NCBI RefSeq assembly: GCF_014384805.1
Contig: NZ_JACRSS010000005.1
Span: forward strand, 1-64,000
Source: Guopingia tenuis
Lineage (GTDB): Bacteria; Bacillota; Clostridia; Christensenellales; Christensenellaceae
Length of the DNA: 64,000 nucleotides
Direction of reading: 5' to 3'
Shown piece after piece: positions 16,905-24,433 of the stretch (the first letter of the stretch is position 1; the number at the start of each line of letters is the position of its first letter). The notes beneath the pieces are model-generated. The model was not told where the DNA came from, did no database searches, and was given only the letters and a program-made list of their open reading frames with translations. The translations under genes were made by a program, and so were the position numbers.

Positions 16905-17102
16905 ATGAATTTATACGAAGAAGATTTGTTCCCCCTGGAGCCCGGGGAGAAACGGGAATCCCATTCGGGAGACACCAGCTGCAAGTATATGGAGGCGATT
17001 TGGAAGATCCGGACAGTGCTTGCCGATAATTCGCTGGAGGAATCCGAATACTATAGAAAACTGGAAGCTATCAAGGGGATATTAAAAGACCTGGACCGAT
17101 GA
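16905..17102 (+). CDS. Small acidic protein of unknown function, divergent from an XRE regulator
   Basis: The 65-residue product (MNLYEEDLFPLEPGEKRES...) is acidic and ends with a predicted helix (LEESEYYRKLEAIKGILKDL). I recognise no family. GGAGG lies upstream of the ATG at 16905, and a strong promoter plus the AGTACT palindrome precede it. Divergence from an XRE repressor suggests it is the regulated target, perhaps an antirepressor or a small effector. It shows no similarity I can see to known toxins. Confidence 0.7.
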   Translation: MNLYEEDLFPLEPGEKRESHSGDTSCKYMEAIWKIRTVLADNSLEESEYYRKLEAIKGILKDLDR

Positions 17103-17171
17103 ACCGGCAAAAAAGCTGCATTTTTTTGCAGTTGGTTTTGGGAATGTGCATTTTTTCTCGCCCATAGGCGG

Positions 17172-17200
17172 TTGTATTTTGAAAAGATGTATGCTATAAT
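17172..17200 (+). promoter_or_regulatory. Upstream promoter (P1) before kinase 5
   Basis: TTGTAT, a 17-base spacer and a perfect TATAAT at 17195-17200. Its transcript would run straight into the stem at 17210-17239. Confidence 0.55.
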
Positions 17201-17209
17201 TATCTTACA

Positions 17210-17279
17210 TTGTGGCGGAGGAAGTGCTCCGGGCCACAAAAATTTTTTGCAAGAAATGTAACCCCTTACATTTCTTGCA
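17210..17279 (+). promoter_or_regulatory. Leader element: hairpin plus AAATGTAA palindrome (copy 2)
   Basis: TTGTGGC-GGAG (17210-17220) pairs with CTCC (17227-17230) and GCCACAA (17233-17239), followed by a T run at 17243-17248, so it looks like an intrinsic terminator. At 17248-17279, TGCAAGAAATGTAA and TTACATTTCTTGCA form a perfect 14-bp inverted repeat around CCCC. Its central 20 bases are identical to those in front of kinase 1. The hairpin may end transcription of the 65-aa gene or of a short P1 leader. The palindrome lies between P1 and P2. Confidence 0.6.
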
Positions 17280-17313
17280 CTCACGGGAAAATTTGCAATC
17301 TTTTCCCGCCTTC

Positions 17314-17343
17314 TTGCCAAAGGAAATTGAGACGTGCTATAAT
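17314..17343 (+). promoter_or_regulatory. Downstream promoter (P2) for kinase 5-transketolase
   Basis: TTGCCA, an 18-base spacer and a perfect TATAAT at 17338-17343, about 80 bases before the start codon and downstream of the palindrome. Confidence 0.65.
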
Positions 17344-17426
17344 ACTCCCATAGCGGTTTCAAAAAGTAATAAACTGCAGTTTTTTTGCGGTGCAAAGCAT
17401 GGGGAAAATGAGGGAGGAGACAGAAA

Positions 17427-18947
17427 ATGAAATATTTGTTGGCCCATGATTTGGGAACAACGGGCGACAAGGCGACCCTGTATTCTGAGGATGGAACGCT
17501 CATCAAGAGCATTATTGCGGAATATCCCACTCATTATGGAAAGCACGGCGTTGTGGAACAGAATCCAGAGGATTGGTGGAAGGCAGTCTGCGAGACGACG
17601 AGTGCGATGGCTGATCTTGTGGATAAAAAGGAAATTGCGGCGATCTGTTTTGGCGGCCATATGATGGGCTGCCTGCCCATGGATAAAAACTGTCGTCCCC
17701 TTCGCAACTCCATCATCTGGGCGGATACCCGTTCCCAGAAACAGGCGGACGAACTGGGCGAACGCTATGGGGTTGCTGAGTTCTATCAGACGACCGGGCA
17801 CCGGCTTTCCCCCTCCCACACCATCACAAAGTTTATGTGGGTGAAGGAGCATGAGCCGGATGTATATAAAGAAACATATAAAACCATCTGCTGCAAGGAT
17901 TATATCGCCTATAAGATGACCGGGCAGCTGGTGACGGATTATTCGGATGCTTCGGGCACCCTGGCGTATAACATCCGCAAAAAATGCTGGGCAGAGGATC
18001 TGATTGAATCTGCCGGGCTGGATATCGAGAAATTCCCGGAAATCCGGGACGGTTCCCAGGTGCTGGATGTCGTCACGGAAGCGGCCTCCAAAGAGTGTGG
18101 TCTGCTGGCCGGAACCCCGGTGGTTCTGGGGGGCGGCGACGGAGAAATGGCGGCTATCGGCGCGGGCGTGACCAAGCTGGGTGCCGGCTACACATGCCTG
18201 GGTACTTCGGCCTGGGATATGGCGTGCGTTCCCGAACCAGTGCAGGATCCCACGCGGCGGATTGTTACCTGGAACCATGTCATCCCCGATCTTTTGACCC
18301 CTACGGGCACGATGCAGGCTTTCGGTGCCTCCATCGCCTGGATGCGGGAAAACCTCTGTCAGGAGGAAGTGGCTCTCGCCAAGGAAACGGGAATCAGCAA
18401 ATACGATTATATCAACGCCAATGCGGCCAAGTCGCCGGTGGGTGCCAACGGGCTTCTGTTCCTGCCCTATCTCCATGGAGAGCGTTCGCCCCATTGGAAT
18501 GCCGAGGCTAAGGGCGTGTTTGTGGGCCTCACCATGAAGCATACCGTAAACGATATGAAGCGTGCGGTCATGGAAGGCTGCGTATTCAACATGGGCCTAA
18601 TCCATAATATTTTCCTGGAAAACGGCCTGAAGGTAGACGCTCCCCTGATGGTGGTGGGCGGCGCGGCCAACAGCCCGCTGGTGATGCAGGCGCTGGCTGA
18701 TATGTATGACATGGAGCTCTGCCGCACCAACCAGGTGGACGAAGCCGGTTCCATGGGCGGCGCAATCCTGGCGGGGCGTGCCACGGGCGTGTTTGATTCC
18801 CTGGACGTTTTGGACCGCTTTGCCAAGATAACCCAAGTGGTCAAGCCCATTCCGGAAAATGTGGCGAAATACAAGGAGATTCTTCCGGTGTTCCAGGAAG
18901 CCTATGACACCCTGGTTCCCGTGTTCCCCAAGCTGAATCAATTTTGA
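17427..18947 (+). CDS. FGGY-family carbohydrate kinase 5 (xylulokinase-like)
   Basis: The 506-residue fifth paralogue has AHDLGTTGDKA (Thr for Ser), WADTRS and the catalytic Asp in LGGGDGEMAAIG. Its sugar loop is GHMMG, where the Gln of the other copies is His, followed by CLPMD. The VGGAANSP and DEAGSMGGA motifs complete the ATP site. It has GGGAGGAG before the ATG at 17427. It is followed 34 bases later by the transketolase genes with no terminator between, so its product, perhaps a pentulose phosphate, may be a direct transketolase substrate. Confidence 0.9.
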   Translation: MKYLLAHDLGTTGDKATLYSEDGTLIKSIIAEYPTHYGKHGVVEQNPEDWWKAVCETTSAMADLVDKKEIAAICFGGHMMGCLPMDKNCRPLRNSIIWADTRSQKQADELGERYGVAEFYQTTGHRLSPSHTITKFMWVKEHEPDVYKETYKTICCKDYIAYKMTGQLVTDYSDASGTLAYNIRKKCWAEDLIESAGLDIEKFPEIRDGSQVLDVVTEAASKECGLLAGTPVVLGGGDGEMAAIGAGVTKLGAGYTCLGTSAWDMACVPEPVQDPTRRIVTWNHVIPDLLTPTGTMQAFGASIAWMRENLCQEEVALAKETGISKYDYINANAAKSPVGANGLLFLPYLHGERSPHWNAEAKGVFVGLTMKHTVNDMKRAVMEGCVFNMGLIHNIFLENGLKVDAPLMVVGGAANSPLVMQALADMYDMELCRTNQVDEAGSMGGAILAGRATGVFDSLDVLDRFAKITQVVKPIPENVAKYKEILPVFQEAYDTLVPVFPKLNQF

Positions 18948-18981
18948 CATAAAAATTATAGATTGAGAGGTTATTAAAGAA

Positions 18982-19803
18982 ATGGAAGCGAATGAAAAGA
19001 AGTTCTTGAATGATGTCTGCAAACAAATAAGAAGAGACATTATCGAAGCTATCGGAAGCGCCGGCAACGGCCATGTGGGCGGCAGCCTGTCCATCGTGGA
19101 AGTGCTTTCGGTTCTCTACTACAAGCAGATGAACGTGGATCCCAAGAACCCGCAGATGGCGGATCGGGACCGTCTGGTTCTCTCCAAGGGCCATGCGGGT
19201 CCGGCGCTGTATTCCACGCTGGCGGAAAAGGGATTCTTCCCCCGCGAAATGCTCAAAACCCTGAACAAACCCGGCACCAACCTCCCCAGCCACGCGGATA
19301 TGCTGCGCACCCCTGGCATTGACATGACGGCCGGTTCTCTCGGGCAGGGCCTTTCCGCTGCCGTTGGCATGGCGGTTGCGGCTAAGATCGTCAAGAGCCC
19401 CGCGACCATCTATGCGATCATCGGCGACGGCGAAAGCCAGGAAGGCATGATCTGGGAGGCGGCGATGTATGCCAACCAGAAAAAGCTGGATAACCTGATC
19501 GTATTCACCGACTATAACAACGCGCAGATCTCCGGCACCATCGACGAGGTCAACTCCCTGGAGCCGCTGGCGGATAAATGGAAAGCTTTTGGATTTGAAG
19601 TGTTTGATGTAAAGAACGGCCACGATGTGGAAGAGATCAACGACGCCATCGAGGCGGCGAAAAAGGCTTCCAAGCCCTCGATGATTATCCTGCATACCAT
19701 CAAGGGTAAGGGCGTTTCCTTTGCGGAAGCTCTGGGAATTGGCTGCCATGCCATGCCCGTACCGCCGGAAAAGGTTGCAGAAGCTCTGGAAGAATTGAAG
19801 TAA
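18982..19803 (+). CDS. Transketolase, N-terminal subunit
   Basis: Transketolase moves two-carbon units between ketose and aldose phosphates. In many anaerobes and archaea it is split in two chains. This 273-residue chain is the thiamine-diphosphate pyrophosphate-binding half: SAGNGHVGGSLS near 26-37, SKGHAGPALY near 69-78, and the GDGESQEGMIWEA metal/TPP motif near 147-159. The C-terminal half is encoded 12 bases downstream. It follows kinase 5 closely, in line with a route from free ketose to ketose phosphate to glycolytic intermediates. Confidence 0.95.
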   Translation: MEANEKKFLNDVCKQIRRDIIEAIGSAGNGHVGGSLSIVEVLSVLYYKQMNVDPKNPQMADRDRLVLSKGHAGPALYSTLAEKGFFPREMLKTLNKPGTNLPSHADMLRTPGIDMTAGSLGQGLSAAVGMAVAAKIVKSPATIYAIIGDGESQEGMIWEAAMYANQKKLDNLIVFTDYNNAQISGTIDEVNSLEPLADKWKAFGFEVFDVKNGHDVEEINDAIEAAKKASKPSMIILHTIKGKGVSFAEALGIGCHAMPVPPEKVAEALEELK

Positions 19804-19815
19804 GAGGTGAATATC

Positions 19816-20757
19816 ATGGGAAATACTGTTGAAATGAGAGCCATTTTTGGCAAAGCTTTGGAAGAAATGATGGCAAAGGACGATAAGGTCTGCGTAATCG
19901 ACGCCGACCTGGCCAGAGCCGATGGAACCTGGTATCTGCGCAACATTTATCCGGACCGCGCTCTGGATGTGGGTATTGCGGAAGCCAACATGGCGGGTGT
20001 TGCCGCCGGCATGACCTCCTTTGGATTCAAGCCCTGGATCACCACTTTCACCGCGTTTGCGACCCGCCGGATCGCCGACCAGGTTGCAATTTCCATCTCT
20101 TATGCCAAGAGAAACGTGAAGATTGTCGGAACCGACCCGACCATCACCGCGGAATATAACGGCGGCACCCACATGAGCGTGGAGGATATCGCCATCATGC
20201 GCGCCATCCCCGGCATCCTGGTGTTTGAAGCTGTGGATAACGAGCAGCTGCGTCAGGCGATGCCCCAGCTGGCGGCCTATGAAGGCCCGGCCTATGTGCG
20301 CCTGAGCCGCAAGATGGTGGAAGATGTGTTCGACAGCAGCTATAAATTCGACCTCTTCAAGGCGGATGTGATGAAGGAAGGAAGCGACGTTACCGTTATC
20401 GCCTCCGGCATCATGGTGAAGGAAGCCCTGGAAGCGCAGGAAATCCTGGCCAAGGAAGGCATCAGCGCGGAGATCATCAACCTGCATACCATCAAGCCGG
20501 TGGATGAGGAAACCATCATGGCTTCCGTCAAGAAGACGGGCTGCGTCGTGACTGCGGAAAACCACAGCGTCATCGGCGGCGTATATTCCGCCATCAGCGA
20601 GATCATGAGCCGGAAGAACCCTCTGCCCATCGTTCCGGTGGCGGTTATGGACCGGTTCGGCGAGGTTGGTCTGCTGCCCTATCTGAAGGATGCGATGCAC
20701 CTGAACGTTTCGGATATCGTGGAAGCCGCCAAGAAGGCTGTTGCGATGAAGAAATAA
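19816..20757 (+). CDS. Transketolase, C-terminal subunit
   Basis: This 313-residue chain has the pyrimidine-binding and C-terminal transketolase domains. DVGIAEANMAGVAAGM carries the conserved Glu that activates the cofactor, followed by a central region with FATRRIADQ and a C-terminal domain with HTIKPVDEETI and ENHSVIGG. The ATG at 19816 has AAGAGGTG at proper spacing; an in-frame GTG three codons earlier overlaps that site. It forms a functional enzyme with the preceding subunit. A hairpin terminator follows about 60 bases after the stop. Confidence 0.95.
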   Translation: MGNTVEMRAIFGKALEEMMAKDDKVCVIDADLARADGTWYLRNIYPDRALDVGIAEANMAGVAAGMTSFGFKPWITTFTAFATRRIADQVAISISYAKRNVKIVGTDPTITAEYNGGTHMSVEDIAIMRAIPGILVFEAVDNEQLRQAMPQLAAYEGPAYVRLSRKMVEDVFDSSYKFDLFKADVMKEGSDVTVIASGIMVKEALEAQEILAKEGISAEIINLHTIKPVDEETIMASVKKTGCVVTAENHSVIGGVYSAISEIMSRKNPLPIVPVAVMDRFGEVGLLPYLKDAMHLNVSDIVEAAKKAVAMKK

Positions 20758-20789
20758 GGGGCGTATCCCCGCTCTGGCCCGGCATGGAA

Positions 20790-20818
20790 TTGACGGGCGG
20801 AAAAATGTGTGCTACGAT
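20790..20818 (+). promoter_or_regulatory. Possible promoter for the amidohydrolase, running into a terminator hairpin
   Basis: TTGACG, a 17-base spacer and TACGAT at 20813-20818. The next hairpin starts at 20819, so a transcript from here would begin inside its 5' arm and could not form the full stem. Confidence 0.4.
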
Positions 20819-20852
20819 TACCGGGAGATTTTTCGTCTCCCGGTATTTTTTT
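20819..20852 (+). terminator. Terminator of the kinase 5-transketolase unit
   Basis: TACCGGGAGA and TCTCCCGGTA form a perfect 10-bp stem across a 7-nt loop, followed by seven T. Confidence 0.88.
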
Positions 20853-20903
20853 GCGGGGACGAAGGAAACAACAAATGCAGAAAACGGGAAGAAGGAAAGA
20901 AAT

Positions 20904-21698
20904 ATGATTGTCGATTTTCATACCCATGCGTTCACGGATGCTTTGGCGGAAAAGGCCATCGGGAAGCTGGCAAAGGTATCGGGGATGCCTCCGCAGAGCG
21001 ACGGGACGGTTTCGGATTTGCAGAAAAAGATGCGTGAACAGGGCGTGGATACGGCGGTTGTGCTGAATATCGCCACAACCGCCCATTCCATGCACAAGGT
21101 GAATGACTTTGCCGCCCAAATCAACGCCCTTCCGGGCATTGTGGCCTTTGGCAGCCTGCATCCGGATGCGGAGGACTGGCGGGAGGAGATCGCCCGGGCG
21201 AAGGAAATGGGGCTCAAGGGCGTCAAGCTGCACCCCCATTACCAGGGCTTTTTTGTGGATGAGGAACGGATGTTCCCCCTATATGAGGCGCTGGCTGAGG
21301 CGGGCCTGCTGGTGACCTTCCATGCGGGCTATGACCCGGTTTCGCCGGATGTAAACTATTGCACGCCCAAAGCCGCCCGGATGGCCCATGAGGCGGTCCC
21401 GGGGATGAAGATGATCCTGGCCCATATGGGCGAAATCAAGGAGCCGGGCGAAACCGAGGAATATCTCATCGGGACGGATATTCTGCTGGATACGGCCCTT
21501 TGCGCCCGGGGAAATATCCCGGAGGAACAGCTCACGCGGATGATCCGGCGTCATGGCGCGGAGAAAGTTCTGCTGGGAAGCGACTTCCCCTGGCACCGGA
21601 GCGAAGAGGAAATTGCGCTGATCCGTTCCCTTCCGCTGACGGAGGAAGAAAAGGCCATGATCCTGGGCGGCAACGCCCAGCGGTTATTGGGGCTGTAG
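20904..21698 (+). CDS. Amidohydrolase-2 family metal-dependent hydrolase
   Basis: The 264-residue TIM-barrel protein has the family's metal motifs: DFHTHAF near residues 4-10 (HxH), GVKLHPHYQGF, TFHAGYDP, ILAHMGE and LLGSDFPWH with the late Asp. The family includes decarboxylases and amidohydrolases acting on small aromatic or sugar-derived acids, and the substrate cannot be told. The start at 20904 has GAAGGAAAG upstream; the open frame begins earlier but crosses the terminator. It is separated from the transketolase unit by that terminator and ends at its own. Confidence 0.82.
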   Translation: MIVDFHTHAFTDALAEKAIGKLAKVSGMPPQSDGTVSDLQKKMREQGVDTAVVLNIATTAHSMHKVNDFAAQINALPGIVAFGSLHPDAEDWREEIARAKEMGLKGVKLHPHYQGFFVDEERMFPLYEALAEAGLLVTFHAGYDPVSPDVNYCTPKAARMAHEAVPGMKMILAHMGEIKEPGETEEYLIGTDILLDTALCARGNIPEEQLTRMIRRHGAEKVLLGSDFPWHRSEEEIALIRSLPLTEEEKAMILGGNAQRLLGL

Positions 21699-21712
21699 AG
21701 AGAGTACAGAAA

Positions 21713-21744
21713 AGCCGCAGGAATAAGAATCCTGCGGTTTTTTT
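21713..21744 (+). terminator. Terminator after the amidohydrolase gene
   Basis: AAGCCGCAGGA and TCCTGCGG-type arms around an ATAAGAA loop, followed by seven T. Confidence 0.9.
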
Positions 21745-22169
21745 AATGGGGATACAAGCAAACATTGTGAATTGACGGAATTATAGAAAGAAAAACAAAT
21801 AAAAATAGTATTACCGGATACAGAAATGCCAGATGATGGAAATTCTAGGAAATTATATAATTTTCTTCTTTATCGGCGAATGTCCCGTGTGGGCACGATG
21901 GATAACAATTATTTTTAGTGAAACTCGAAGAAAAAGATAATTATAAAAGCAAACCAAAATATTATATTGTTATATATGTAAAAATATGGGAATTAAATAT
22001 TTTCAATACCACAATAATTAGTTGTCGGATTTCCTGCAATGACAATAATATATTGTTTATAGAGAGATAAAGAAACAAATATATCATGTAATTAACAAAT
22101 TATATGGAAAAATGGAACAATAAAAACAGGTATAGCTTGAAAACTCCAAATATACCTGCTTTTTAACAA
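21745..22169. other. AT-rich spacer
   Basis: About 420 bases of strikingly AT-rich DNA compared with the GC-rich genes on the left. No open frame with a ribosome binding site was found. Near the right end (22122-22163), CAGGTATA and TATACCTG arms with flanking A/T runs make a likely terminator for the minus-strand gene that follows. Confidence 0.5.
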
Positions 22170-22541
22170 TTATTTATTGTTACCAGGGGCCTGGGCTCGG
22201 GTGGCGCCGGCGATCCGCCGTTCCTCCACAAGCTCCCGAAAAAGCGCAAAGCGTTCAGGAACCACGAATTCATAGATGCCTTCCTGGCAGAACCAATCGA
22301 TACACAAATCCAAAAACTGCCGACGGGAAAGGGATTTGCGCCGGCGGGGGAACCGTTTCCTCTTCAGCTTGGGATAGCTATTCCAGAAATCCCACATGGC
22401 AAAATTTACCACGGCTTTCGGCAGGTCTGGTTCCCCCATGAGCAGCAACACAATTTGCATGAAGGGGCGGAGCAAAGTGGTGGGGTCCACATGGACGGTC
22501 TGGCCGTTTTCTTCATCCTCTAAATAGACAGGTTTTTCCAT
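22170..22541 (-). CDS. Unknown protein, basic central region
   Basis: The 123-residue product is not recognised. It has an acidic N-terminus, a hydrophobic stretch (FMQIVLLLMG near 27-36), a strongly basic segment (KLKRKRFPRRRKSLSRRQF near 58-76) and an amphipathic C-terminal half. It lies 21 bases downstream of an HTH gene on the same strand, and both sit between AT-rich spacers, so they probably form a small acquired unit. No promoter is seen between them. Confidence 0.55.
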   Translation of the reverse strand: MEKPVYLEDEENGQTVHVDPTTLLRPFMQIVLLLMGEPDLPKAVVNFAMWDFWNSYPKLKRKRFPRRRKSLSRRQFLDLCIDWFCQEGIYEFVVPERFALFRELVEERRIAGATRAQAPGNNK

Positions 22542-22562
22542 AATATAAAATAAATTCCTTTT

Positions 22563-22868
22563 TTAGACAGACACAATGACGGAGAGGGGGGCGGTTTCGG
22601 GATCGTCCGCGTCGGGGGGACAATATTTCATGATGCTATCCAGCGGGCAATCCAGGGCATAACAAATTCTGGAAAATACATCCAAATCAATCCGCTGCAA
22701 CGCATCACCATTTTTATAATAGCGGTTAATCATGGAATACCGGATGCCTGTCATGCGGGCGAGCCGGCTTCGGGAAATTCCTTTGCTGTCCATCAAATCC
22801 TTGATATTGACGATGATGGAACCGTAATTCACTTTTGTTGTGATAATAATATCCCGTATTTCCGGCAT
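22563..22868 (-). CDS. HTH transcriptional regulator (Cro/C1 type, HTH_26-like)
   Basis: The 101-residue product contains a compact helix-turn-helix: IKDLMDSKGISRSRLARMTG, then RYSMINRYYKNG, then VFSRICYALDCPLDSIMKY, the pattern of small phage- and island-type regulators. The first 20 residues precede this domain and may be an N-terminal extension; a GAGAGGGA site supports the ATG at 22866-22868. It is followed by an unknown gene on the same strand. The AT-rich spacer upstream contains several short palindromes that could be operators. Confidence 0.78.
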   Translation of the reverse strand: MPEIRDIIITTKVNYGSIIVNIKDLMDSKGISRSRLARMTGIRYSMINRYYKNGDALQRIDLDVFSRICYALDCPLDSIMKYCPPDADDPETAPLSVIVSV

Positions 22869-23268
22869 CTTGCGTCCCTCTCTATTGCTATCTTAGCAAA
22901 TCCGGAATTTTTTGGCATCTTCCTTCTTCATGTCCGACTTCTGCATGAACTATCATGTAGATGCTATAGCATGCTCATAGTATATTGCTTACTAAGTGAT
23001 TATTAAATCAAGTATACTTATGATTTAGGTATTACTATAGTAGTAATTTGAAGTAGAGGATTCGTTTTGCAATTAAATGGATTTATGGGAAAAAGTGAAT
23101 ATCTGGAAAAGTTAATTTACATTTTTTATATGCGAAAGTAAAGAATTTTATAAATCGAGGATTTCTGTCTACATCTCAAAGGAACCCAATTAAAAAATAA
23201 GCCCTCTGCATAGCAGAAAGCTTATTCTTAATTCAAGAATATTAGATTTATATTCTCGTGGCTAAAAA
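22869..23268. other. AT-rich spacer with short palindromes
   Basis: No gene is seen. The stretch contains ATGCTATAGCAT (around 22970-22981) and TACTATAGTA (around 23034-23044), plausible operators for the adjacent HTH regulator. The right part includes a weak hairpin near the end of the hydrolase gene. Confidence 0.4.
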
Positions 23269-24414
23269 TCAGATATTGCGCAGATGCGTTTCCATGAAGG
23301 CATAGGCGTCCTTCTGCATATCCGGGTTGAAGCAGTGGGGCGCGTCATAGAAATTGCAAGCGTATTTCTCCGGGCAGCCCGCTTCCTCATAGACCTTGCG
23401 CATCCGGTCGTCGGCGTCGTGAACGCCCACAAACTGTTCGTCGTGGATGCCGTTCAGCACGAGAAGGGCGTTCGGGGCATTGAGGGCCGCCAGATCCGGG
23501 AAGTCGATAAGGCTCCAAAGGGAGGGCTGGAACATCATAAACGTGTGATAGCGGCAATGCTCTTTGATCATCGCGGCCTGAGAGCACATCCATCCGGCCA
23601 CCACGGCGCACTTGATGCGCTCGTCCATGCCCGTGAGCATCATGGAGCGGAATCCGCCAAGAGACAGCCCCAGGCAGCCGATGCGGTTCGGATCGACGTC
23701 GTCCCGGGTCATGAGATAATCGACGGCCTTTTTGTCCTCGTCCAGCAGGAGGCCGCACCAGGACTGGCCGGCGAAGGCGAGATACTTATACATATAGGCC
23801 TCGAAGCGGCGGCAGAACAGATTGTATTCCACCTTGTATTCCTCCGAGTCCTTCTCGAATTTGGCGGGGTCCACATGGAACTCGTCCTTGAAGAGCTGGG
23901 GAACATGCTCCACATCCAGGTTATAGTTGCCAAAATAGAAGGTTTCAAAATACATGACGAAATAGCCCATTTTCGCCAGGTCGATGGCCACGGAGCGGCC
24001 GCCATAGCGCAGCTCCCGGTTCTCCTTGATCATGGGGTCGTTTTCCTGGCCGTTGTTGAGCATCTTCACGATGTCATAGTAATACTGCCAGCCATGGCCG
24101 GAAAGGAGGATGACCGCCGGGTGCTTTTCCTCGCCGTTATCCGGAACGAGGGCATATCCCCGAAGGCGCAGATATCCGTTGATGCTGATTTCCAACGTCT
24201 CCTGCCGATAGCCGTCCATCTGGTCGGTCCGCAGGATCTTGGGATAGAGGGGCGTGCCGTCGTCGCAGAGGGTGAAATGGGGCGCCAAAACCTCCCGGAC
24301 GTGCCTGGCCCAGGTCTGGTAATCCCCCATGGATTTGTCATAGCGGAAGCGGTTTTTGTCCCGCATTTTATAGAGGTATTGGATATACTCCGTGAAATTC
24401 GCTGTATCTCCCAT
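23269..24414 (-). CDS. Alpha/beta hydrolase (dienelactone-hydrolase-like), copy B
   Basis: The 381-residue protein is an alpha/beta hydrolase: LLSGHGWQYYYD (oxyanion region, about 103-114), the nucleophile elbow GLSLGGFRS near 250, a likely acid Asp in NGIHDEQF and a His in APHCFN near the C-terminus. No signal peptide is seen, so it is probably cytosolic. The substrate is unknown; related proteins are annotated as dienelactone hydrolases or acyl esterases. It lies 19 bases downstream of a closely similar paralogue and is probably co-transcribed with it. Confidence 0.8.
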   Translation of the reverse strand: MGDTANFTEYIQYLYKMRDKNRFRYDKSMGDYQTWARHVREVLAPHFTLCDDGTPLYPKILRTDQMDGYRQETLEISINGYLRLRGYALVPDNGEEKHPAVILLSGHGWQYYYDIVKMLNNGQENDPMIKENRELRYGGRSVAIDLAKMGYFVMYFETFYFGNYNLDVEHVPQLFKDEFHVDPAKFEKDSEEYKVEYNLFCRRFEAYMYKYLAFAGQSWCGLLLDEDKKAVDYLMTRDDVDPNRIGCLGLSLGGFRSMMLTGMDERIKCAVVAGWMCSQAAMIKEHCRYHTFMMFQPSLWSLIDFPDLAALNAPNALLVLNGIHDEQFVGVHDADDRMRKVYEEAGCPEKYACNFYDAPHCFNPDMQKDAYAFMETHLRNI

Positions 24415-24433
24415 CTTTTTTCTCCTTTTTTCT

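Noticed and set aside
16572..17102. Toxin-antitoxin module
   Set aside because: The genes are divergent rather than in one operon and the 65-aa protein shows no likeness to known toxins; a repressor/target pair fits better.
18841..20700. 619-codon open frame on the minus strand
   Set aside because: It lies opposite kinase 5 and the transketolase genes, has no ribosome binding site and no family likeness. Long antisense frames are expected in GC-rich genes.
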